Positions 56,777 to 64,000 of a DNA stretch of 64,000 nucleotides are shown piece by piece (the first letter of the stretch is position 1; every line of letters starts with the position of its first letter). The translations under genes were made by a program, and so were the position numbers. The notes under the pieces were generated by a model. The model was not told where the DNA came from and searched no databases. It was given only the letters and a program-made list of their open reading frames with translations. Origin of the DNA: Rhipidocladum racemiflorum (lineage: Eukaryota > Streptophyta > Magnoliopsida > Poales > Poaceae); NCBI GenBank assembly GCA_036346355.1, contig CM070572.1, positions 9,865,001 to 9,929,000 of the forward strand, read 5' to 3'.

Positions 56777-58972
56777 TCATGCTTGTTTTTCAGATGAACC
56801 GTTGTTCGCCAGCTTATCAAAGAGGCTCCCGTCGTAGACAGCTCTCACGGTGTCCTTGCGAAGAAGGCCGTCCTTGTCCTTGGCAAGCTTGTACAGCATC
56901 TTCCACTCCGTCGAAGCTCCAAGCCTGCATTTTTATGCAACGGCAGTAGCGAAGATGAGACAGTGAGACAGCATGATAGGAGCTAGTAGTTTTGAAATTT
57001 AGACTAGAGATTACCATCCCTTGTAGTCCTTGGGCTCTCTGTTTGCACGAAGCATCTCGTCTAGCTCGTCTGAATTCAGAGCGTCGGGTACAGTTTTTGC
57101 GTGCTTGGTGAAAATCTCGTCGAATTTCTCAGGGACAAACCTGCGGAGCGGAGGTGCGTGTTTTTGGTAAATATGGCTGCAGTTTGATCTGTTAATTCGC
57201 GGACTTAATTTTTTTATGTTTGGACAATCTACGAAACGAGGCTGGGCGTACCTTCCTTCAGCATCATACGAGTCTGTATCACTTCCATGGATCCCTTTGT
57301 GGATGTTCTCAATGTAGATAGATAAGCGTGGTGCTGTTGCATTCTCCTGCATGCATTGGATTCACAAGCCCAATGATTCAATCAAATACTATCTGCACTT
57401 CATTTTGTATGTACAAAACACGATTACTAGCTAGCAGATCAGAGTATACATCTATGCACACTTGCAAGATGTGCTTGAATAATGGGTTCGCATAATAATT
57501 AATACAGCCGGGTATAAGAAAAGCGCATGAACATCACGGTAAAAGGAGGGTAACAATTTGCATACTAAGTAAGTAAATTAACGAATCATGTCTACATCAC
57601 ACGCTTGTACTGTCACTATGTGCAGTTAAGCGTCTCTGTGAAGCTTGAAGTGTGTTTGGTGATCTGACCCTAATCTTACGACAGATCCCAAATAAAGTTG
57701 GTGAACTATATCTAATACTCCCTCAAATCATAAATAGTTGTGTATGTGCAATCAAACATTCAAAACTTTGAGTATCAATATCTTTTAAAATATTTAAATT
57801 GGATACATGAAAATCATTTGTGTGGATTTGTCTCAAAAAGTACTGCTATAATATTATAATTTTATTAAATTTTATAAATATATTTTAATAAAAATTAGTG
57901 ATCATAATTATGTTTTGATGTTAAAAATGATAACTATTTATGGGGAATTGGAGTTTTGATTACGATCAGTACATAACAGTGTAGCACAAGAAGGTGTTAA
58001 ATTTTGAGCACATCAGCCTATGATCTGATAAATTAAGCGCCGAATGAAACATAAAAATGGCATGCTCCGTGTGTTGTCTTCTCAGTGACGTAATGTTTTT
58101 CTGCAAGTCACAGCTAACCAGAACCAGACACATTAACCCCCGTTATAAATGACAAAGACGTCGGATTTATTTTTTAAAAAAATTTAGACCAAGAGCTCTA
58201 GCAATTCATTTAAAAAGAAAGAACAACAGACGAGCTACAAACACGCGTACACCCGCACCTCTCACACACGCACACACACGCCTATACCCTCCTCCGTGCG
58301 CACCGGCGCCGAGCCACCGCTCGAACGCGGGTGGGCTGGGTGAGCGCTGCTCGCCCAGCCAAACGAGCCAGCGCTCGTCCGCGTCAGATTTTTTTCTATT
58401 CCTGATCAACATGCCTACATGAGAGAGAGAGATAGAGAGAGGTTACAGGTCTGGTCTTTGGGCCAAGGGCGCCGTTAATGAAGGTAGCACTGACTTTGGA
58501 CCTGGCAACTCCAAATCCGAAGGCACGAAACCCTACCGCCATACATATACAAAGGCCAAAATTAGAAGTTTGCAACGAAAATCACGGCAAGAGCAAGAAC
58601 GAACGTGCTCCTCGGTCCATGTGGGAGCAAATGACAGAGAAAATGGAGAACAGGTATGCACGTTTCACCTTCGTACGTCTCGGAGAAGGAGATGATGCCG
58701 TCCTTGTCGCGGTCGAAGAACGCCACGTGCTTCTGCAGCGCCGTCTTGCCGGCCGAAGCGTCGCCGCCCGCCGCCGCCTGGCACCCTTCTCGGAATCAAA
58801 AGCGAAACGAACGAACAAATTAACAGGTCGCAAATTAAAATGGGGGCAAAACAAAGCTAATGCAAACCCCAGAGGCCATAGCCTTACAGAAGGATACGGC
58901 GAACAGGAGGAGGAGAGGCGGCGCGGCCGCGGCCGCCACACCCGGAGACGACCGCCTTCGTCGAGCGTCCAT
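56777..58972 (-). CDS. Caleosin / peroxygenase 2 (six exons)
   Basis: Six exons: 58972-58888, 58785-58669, 58532-58447, 57346-57252, 57140-57015 and 56924-56777. They sum to 657 nt, 218 residues, with the same intron positions and phases as caleosin 1, so they arose by tandem duplication. The start MDARRRRSSPG is followed by a hydrophobic run ending FAVSF. The EF-hand loop in exon 2 is D-R-D-K-D-G-I-I-S-F-S-E, nearer the canonical form than that of copy 1. Exon 4 has YIENIHKGIHGSDTDSYD, exon 5 FVPEKFDEIFTKHAKTVPDA, exon 6 KLAKDKDGLLRKDTVRAVYD. The end is SSEKQA. Exon 4 has one extra codon relative to copy 1. Both copies are uninterrupted and may be functional. Confidence 0.93.
57716..57955. 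mobile_element. Decayed Stowaway-like MITE in intron 3 of caleosin 2
   Basis: Starts TACTCCCTCAAATCATAAATAG and ends ATAACTATTTATGGGGAATTGGAG, an imperfect inverted pair with an AT-rich interior. Related to the 260-bp elements at 51.9 and 60.7 kb. Confidence 0.6.
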
Positions 58973-59119
58973 TATGTCTCCGGCGATTCCTCCTCGATCA
59001 GGCCTGTCCCGCGCGCTAACTGCTGGTCTGTCCTTTCCTTGTCCCTCTGACGCTGCAAGCGCCTCTCGGCCTCGGCCCGTGTGCAGCGCAGCAGCAGCTG
59101 TGGCTGGATGTGCGCTAAA

Positions 59120-59345
59120 TAGGTGTTTTTGGTTGACAGGCCGAAGTTAAATAGGATGGAATGGATTTATACTATTTGTTTCTATTGTTTTAGGTAAATA
59201 GAATGATACAATATTTTTTAAATTCGCATTCTATCATCTAGGATGGATGATTATATTGAAGCAACAAAACACCTAAATAAATTTTTTTTGAACAATCTCA
59301 AACATATATTAGTTAGTATAAATAACCAAACACATCCCTATATGA
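59120..59345. mobile_element. Possible Tourist-like MITE upstream of caleosin 2
   Basis: TAGGTGTTTTTGGTTGAC near 59120 and AACCAAACACATCCCTA at its right form an imperfect inverted pair. Target duplication uncertain. It sits about 150 bp above the caleosin 2 ATG. Confidence 0.5.
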
Positions 59346-59440
59346 TCGCAGAAAGCTTTGTAGCCCCACGATTTCTGAAGGGAAGTCCCGCAATCTTCGA
59401 CATGCTTGCATGCGTGTCATCATATCTCGCCTCTGGACCG

Positions 59441-59580
59441 AACGTTTCAGCTATTCGTGTGGTGTGAAAAACGAAATGTGAGGAGGAATTGGCATGCATG
59501 TGAACGGACGTGGTAGCTGAGGCAGTTGAAGAACTTCTGGTCAGCTTGCTAGAACAGCTTCAATGCCTTAGCATTTTCTA
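59441..59580. repeat. Direct duplication, copy 1 (partner 60253-60405)
   Basis: CGTTTCAGCTATTCGTGTG...GAGGAGGAATTGGCATGCAT...CTGAAGAACTTCTGGTC recurs at 60253-60405 in the same orientation, about 90% alike by eye. The Helitron at 59653-60211 lies between the copies. Confidence 0.88.
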
Positions 59581-59640
59581 TAAGTTTGCTGGAACAACTT
59601 CAATGCCTTAGCGTTTTCTATAAGTCGTGGCATTTTCTGT
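59530..59640. repeat. Short tandem duplication
   Basis: TTGCTAGAACAGCTTCAATG...TTCTATAAGT is repeated immediately as TTGCTGGAACAACTTCAATG...TTCTATAAGT, with a third partial GGCATTTTCTGTAAGT. Confidence 0.85.
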
Positions 59641-59652
59641 AAGTTTGGGTTA

Positions 59653-60211
59653 CTAGCCAGAATGTACGGCGCACGCCGCACCGTGTAAAATTTACTCTAT
59701 TTTTTCTTTAAAAAACTGCAGGAGAAATTAAATATGTTTTTTTCGGAACGATTTTAACACTATACGTTCACCGGTGAATAATACATTTTCCGAAAAATAT
59801 TATAGATCGAGTTACAAAAAAAAATCTAGAGAAGAGCTGCACACATATTTCTATTGACGAAAACATTTTTTTTCCGGAAAAACGGAGAAAGGACCTGGAC
59901 GTAAAGACTGGGGACCTGTTTGTTATATTTTTGGACCTAATCGCTATTACGAAAAATTAGAAAAGGGCTCGTTCGAGATTCGTATTTAGCGGGGGGTTTT
60001 CCGTAAAGTAACGAACCAGGGACCTAAATGCAATTTACAAACATTTTTCTTGTACTCACAAAAAATCGCAAAGGACCTCTTTGTAATTTACAGGAACCTA
60101 TCCGTAATTTAGAGAAAAGGGAGGGACCTTTTTGCAAAATGTCATGGGGGGTGAGGTGGATGCCTTGAGAAGTTGAGAGGGCTCCAAATCTTCCCCATAT
60201 AATAGAGTAGA
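59653..60211 (-). mobile_element. Helitron-like non-autonomous element, copy 2
   Basis: On the minus strand it begins TCTACTCTATTATATGGGG and ends ATTCTGGCTAG, inserted between A and T. A stem-forming GGTGCGGC-GT-GCGCCG-type sequence lies just before the 3' end. Homologous in inverted orientation to 51025-51783 and about 200 bp shorter. Confidence 0.82.
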
Positions 60212-60252
60212 TGTTCTAGCTTAACGAATTCAATTTTTCAGATCGAGTATAG

Positions 60253-60405
60253 TGACGAACCGTTTCAGCTATTCGTGTGATGGTGTGAGAAACGAAATGT
60301 GAGGAGGAATTGGCATGCATGTGAATGGACGTGGTCGCTGAGGTAGCTGAAGAACTTCTGGTCTGCTTGCTAAGTTGCTAGAACAGCTTCCATGCCTTAG
60401 CATGT
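60253..60405. repeat. Direct duplication, copy 2
   Basis: Partner of 59441-59580. It contains an extra TAAGTTGC within the CTTGCTAG...AACAGCTTC part. Confidence 0.88.
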
Positions 60406-60630
60406 GTTTGGTTATTTGTACCATGTGGTATATGTATGAGGTGGTTTTAAAAAAAATCATTCATATATTTGGTTGCTTGAATAGAACTATCACATTCTGA
60501 ATAGTAGTATACAAATTTGAGAAATATTCTCTATAAATACTGAACCATTACATTTTCCCAAAATAATGTAATCAAATGGTATAAGATTATCCCATCTCAT
60601 TGAACATCATCCCATCAATCAAACACATCC
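60400..60630. mobile_element. Probable Tourist-like MITE
   Basis: Left GCATGTGTTTGGTTATTTG and right CATCAATCAAACACATCC are inverted. The flanks TTA and TAA do not match exactly as a direct duplication. Confidence 0.5.
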
Positions 60631-60723
60631 TAATTGATCCTCATATCTTTTCTTTTTAAGGATTTCTGGCCACCATATCTCACCTTTTTAAGAAAAGAAA
60701 AAAGAAGAAGTGCATCTATCTTA

Positions 60724-60983
60724 CTCCCTCCGGTTTGGTAATATCTGTCGTTTTGGACATCGATACGGTCTTCAAAAAACAACTTTGACCATTAATTTTT
60801 ATTATAATATATTTATAAAACCTAATAAAATTATAGTATTATGAAAGTACTTCTCGAGACAAGTCTACACATATAATTTTCATGTATCCAATTTAAATAT
60901 TTAAAAATATATCGATAGTCAAAGTTTCGAAAGTTTGACCATCACTATGTCCAAAACGACAGATATTACCAAACCGGAGGGAG
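60724..60983. mobile_element. Stowaway-type MITE (260 bp)
   Basis: Ends CTCCCTCCGGTTTGGTAATA and TATTACCAAACCGGAGGGAG, perfect inverted repeat, flanked by TA at 60722-60723 and 60984-60985. Same family as 51867-52126. Confidence 0.93.
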
Positions 60984-61539
60984 TACTTGATTAATGGTAC
61001 TATTTGACCCGACAAAGTAAACCATATTAAATGATTTGTTATCCAAAATTGCTGTTGGGACACGATTTAGTCAAACAACATTCACGAGTACCCTCTAGTC
61101 GAGGAGAATATGTTCTGATTGTTTTGAGTATAGCCACCTCTTGGTCGGAGATATCTACAATCAGATATGTGGATCCAAATCTTCGACAAATGTCGAGTCT
61201 ATTGTAACTGATGACTACAAAAACGTGTATCTTTGTCCCTCTGTTATAACTGTACATCCTCGCTCTCTACCTTTGACAATAGAAGACAATTCATGTTTGT
61301 AATCATAGACATTCCATTGAAACCGAATACAATAATACAAGAGTTTATTATCCCAGGAGAAGGCCTGAATCTGTCTAAACCATTGTGTTTTCTAGGTGAT
61401 CCAAATAGTGCAATTTTTCACATGTATTTCATAAGATTGGTAGTAATTCATCGACACTATTAATGCCAGAAACTTTTTAAAGAGTAGTAAGCTTGTCCAG
61501 TTGCTTGTATCTGATAATGTTTCTAAACATGTCTCACCT

Positions 61540-61806
61540 TTTCTCGTTTTTTCAATCTTTTCGCCGGTAGAGCTTCGTGCTGATAATGTGCTAAGCAACC
61601 TCGCTACCGAAGTAGTCCAGGGTTCCCGAATAAATCTAAACTGGAGAACAGAGAGAGGGAGACACAGATATGAGGAGGAACTAATTCTTTACTTCTGATT
61701 GTGTGTGTACAATGAGGGGACTCTTTGCCTCTCATTTATAGCCTATTCTAGGGTTTTGGCAAGGACCATATTGGACCTCATGGGCCTGATGGTTTCACAA
61801 CCCTAA
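61540..61806 (-). repeat. Second copy of the copia LTR with primer-binding zone
   Basis: 61589-61806 matches 33020-33234 (CAACCTCGCTACCGAAGTAG, TCTAAACTGGAGAACAGAGA, ATATGAGGAGGAACTA, TTTATAGCCTATTCTAGGG). To its left GGTAGAGCTTCGTGCTGATAATG equals the leader/primer-binding sequence at 32998-33019. It is therefore the 5' LTR end of another minus-oriented element whose coding part is missing, more diverged than the full copy. Confidence 0.85.
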
Positions 61807-62980
61807 GATGTAACGGTTGGAGATGCTCTAAGGGGCTACACGAAAGTGAAATGGCCGGTCAGAAAATGACCCAGATAGGAACCAATGGACGAGTGTAAAA
61901 TGTGGAGGAGCTTACTGGTCCAGCCCCGAGACAGGAGAAGAAACGGCCGAACCGAGAAAAGCCTGCGAGAAGCCACGCAACGAAGTATTGCCGCTCCAGC
62001 GTATCCTAGTGTCCAACGAAGCGGGCATTCTCGTCTCCAATAGAGCAGTAATGGTGAGAGTCCAGCCCAACAAATGAGTAGCCGGCCTAGTGCAGTTCAT
62101 CCAACAAAAGGCAGCCGAATTAAACCAAGTCCGTTGCGTTCGGCCCACTTGTGGAAATAGGAGCCCGTGCTACTTCCAGAGCGGCGCACTCCGGTCCGTT
62201 TGAACCCGTGAAGTCCTAGCCCACAGCGCCCAAAAGTGACAGGCCACAGGGAACACACTTGGACCTGGCTTGGTCCGGCACAACAGATCCACTATTCCAT
62301 CTCCATCCACGGAAGCTGGCTCAGTCCGGCCGGGGCTCGTTCCTCTCGCTCGCGCACCAACCGCGCCGCCGCCGCCGCCAACCCAACCGGTACTGTACTG
62401 CTTGCCTACTGCGTCTCCCGGATCTGAACAGTTCAACGTGCCAAACTGCCACTACCAGACTAGGCCCGCCCTCTCAGGACGGCTGCGGAAGCGCACATTG
62501 ATCAGGTCGAGCTGCCCTAGCTTGAACAAGCTCGTTCGTTCGGCCAGACCAGCGGCGATTAATTCTGCTACGTGTTCAAAGCCCATGTGAAGATTTATTT
62601 TTTGTTTGTGATGAGTATTTAACTGTATTTGAGCTTGATATGTTCAAGTTTAAGTTTGATTTGAATATTAAGTTTTCTGAATGATTATTACATGTCATTT
62701 TCGACACTGCTATGTGATTTGTTTCCTTATTTTTTATGGTTACAAGACGACGGTGTTAGATCATGATGAGGCGGGGGACGATCAGGATTATGCGAGGTGC
62801 GTTGAAGATCCAGACGGTCGAGGATCACCAAAGGATGATCGAAAACAGAATCGTTGCACGCCGAGAAGACAAGGGAATTGTTGAGACGCTAACTTGGAGC
62901 TACTTGAATCAAAAAGAGCTGTTGGATTGCGACTTAGAGGATAAAATAGCAGTCAAGTTAGCTTAGTGGGTAAAACCCAT
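61807..62980. other. Intergenic DNA with unassigned short frames
   Basis: A GC-rich stretch at 61.9-62.55 kb and an open frame at 62763-62966 (MRGALKIQTVEDHQRMIENR...). I recognise no family. The latter has a charged, helical look and ends just before the probable LTR at 62982, so it may be retroelement-derived. Confidence 0.3.
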
Positions 62981-62981
62981 T

Positions 62982-63424
62982 TGTTAGTGTGTTTCGGATT
63001 AACCCATGTATGAGTTAGTGATCTCAACCCTTGATAAGATTTTTTAAGGGCTAAGAAAGTCATCTAAGGCTGGAGCCCTTAAGAAACCTCATCAAGGGTA
63101 GAGATTGTTAATTCGTAGTAGTTGAGTCAATCCTAGCCTTTGGAGTGGTTGGTTAGAACTGAAGCAACTCATCCAAGGGTGCATGATGATTCATGAAGGC
63201 TATATATAGATGGGTGAGGTGTGTTTCTCCTTTGAAGGTTTTTGTGCTCCTTTGAGCTTTTGCTCATCTTGTTGTGAAGCTTTGTAAACCTTCATCCAAA
63301 AAAATAAAAATTTATTTCCTTACTTCTGAATTTAAATTCTGTATTTACAATATATCTTAAATTCCATAATTTAAATTCAGCACTTACAATCCGCAATTTA
63401 AATTATTACAATTATATTCTAACA
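62982..63424 (+). mobile_element. Probable solo LTR of a copia-like element
   Basis: Starts TGTTAGTGTG and ends TATTCTAACA, the same TGTTAG...CTAACA end type as the large copia element. It contains GCTATATATAGATGGG (TATA box near 63200) and AATAAAAATTTATTT (polyadenylation-like, near 63301), in the right order for plus orientation. Flanking pentamers do not match, so the ends are provisional. Confidence 0.5.
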
Positions 63425-64000
63425 AGTTAGATTTGCCTCCTCTCATCCTACTTGATTGTGCTTCTTGTGCCGATGATGTATGATTGATGGATGAATCTTC
63501 TTTAGATTATATCCTCATCATCTAGGCAGTATTTGTCTCGGACTTTGCAAGAATTTTATCTTTTTGTTTGGAATAAAGTATTTCTTGTAGATCATGTTGG
63601 TGCAGTTTTTTTTTTTTTGTGTTCTAGTTTACTATGATACGTGGAAAGTTCTTCAAGATCATCTAAATCTTATGAACAAATTAAGATCACAGATTTTAGT
63701 TTTTGCTTTTCCTTGGTACACTTCTCCTTCAATTCGAAAAAGAACGGAACTTTGACATCAATCTTCGTGATTGATGATTAGAATAAGTTCCCGACATCTA
63801 TAAGAGATGCGTACCGAGTTTTAAGAGGAAGTTTTATCTCAATTAGTTCTTTATGATTTTTAGTAAATTATTTTTGTCCAATAGTTAAAAAGAATCTATT
63901 TGAGATCATTCACCTCTCTCTCTTATCATAATTCCGATTCTTCACATGTGTTGATTGCCACCGCGCGATCGTTTCATGGTAGTATGTACATAGCGAACGA
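63425..64000. other. No feature recognised up to the window end
   Basis: AT-rich DNA with a T-run at about 63607. No frame or terminal repeat was supported. Confidence 0.35.

Noticed and set aside
62763..62966. Possible new small protein gene
   Set aside because: No recognised family, no splice or promoter signals, and it directly abuts a probable LTR.

Overview
This window looks like a piece of a grass (monocot) nuclear genome; the species cannot be named from sequence alone. The evidence is spliced genes with GT-AG introns, very GC-rich first exons, many Tourist-type (TTA/TAA target) and Stowaway-type (TA target) miniature transposons, short non-autonomous Helitrons, a hAT transposon, and layers of Ty1/copia and gypsy-like LTR retrotransposon debris. 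Nothing bacterial, plasmid, phage or CRISPR-like is present. No tRNA or rRNA gene was recognised by eye.

Five host genes can be supported, all on the minus strand. (1) An OMA1-like mitochondrial M48 metallopeptidase, three coding exons between 15641 and 5818. Its 8.4-kb second intron holds a 4.2-kb hAT element with perfect 8-bp target duplications, two hAT-type MITEs, a short Helitron and a tandem repeat. (2) A BAP31-like ER membrane protein, single coding exon 36052-35654. (3) A plasmodesmata-located-type DUF26 protein, two exons 49391-48611 and 46608-46388. (4, 5) Two tandem caleosin/peroxygenase genes with the same six-exon structure (54493-52748 and 58972-56777), separated by 2.3 kb that holds a truncated copia end and a MITE-like tandem dimer.

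Layout. 1-2.2 kb: decayed copia pol plus probable LTR, plus strand. 2.2-5.8 kb: anonymous DNA with a 79-bp tandem duplication and a GC-rich promoter-like island. 5.8-15.7 kb: OMA1-like gene. 15.9-23.6 kb: nested repeats, including arrays built on short ATCAACACATGAT-like motifs and a broken plant-mobile-domain (PMD) reading frame. 23.6-33.2 kb: one near full-length but dead copia element on the minus strand, carrying a probable solo LTR in its reverse transcriptase and a 2.6-kb LTR-like block in its leader. 33.2-36.5 kb: BAP31-like gene and flank. 36.5-37.6 kb: three Tourist MITEs, two sharing one TTA. 37.9-40.6 kb: probable decayed LTR retrotransposon DNA. 41-46 kb: DNA-transposon-rich stretch. 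46-49.5 kb: DUF26 gene with a MITE-in-MITE nest in its intron. 50.9-51.8 kb and 59.65-60.21 kb: two opposed copies of a Helitron-like element. 52.7-59 kb: caleosin pair. 59-64 kb: MITEs, a second LTR of the copia family and a probable solo LTR.

The genes are not one pathway. The two caleosins are a tandem duplicate pair and the other three are unrelated housekeeping or signalling genes. I found no convincing new molecular system. The best leads are the hAT element and its subterminal arrays, the PMD-bearing repeat, the duplicated presequence of the OMA1-like protein, and several precisely resolved transposon nests.
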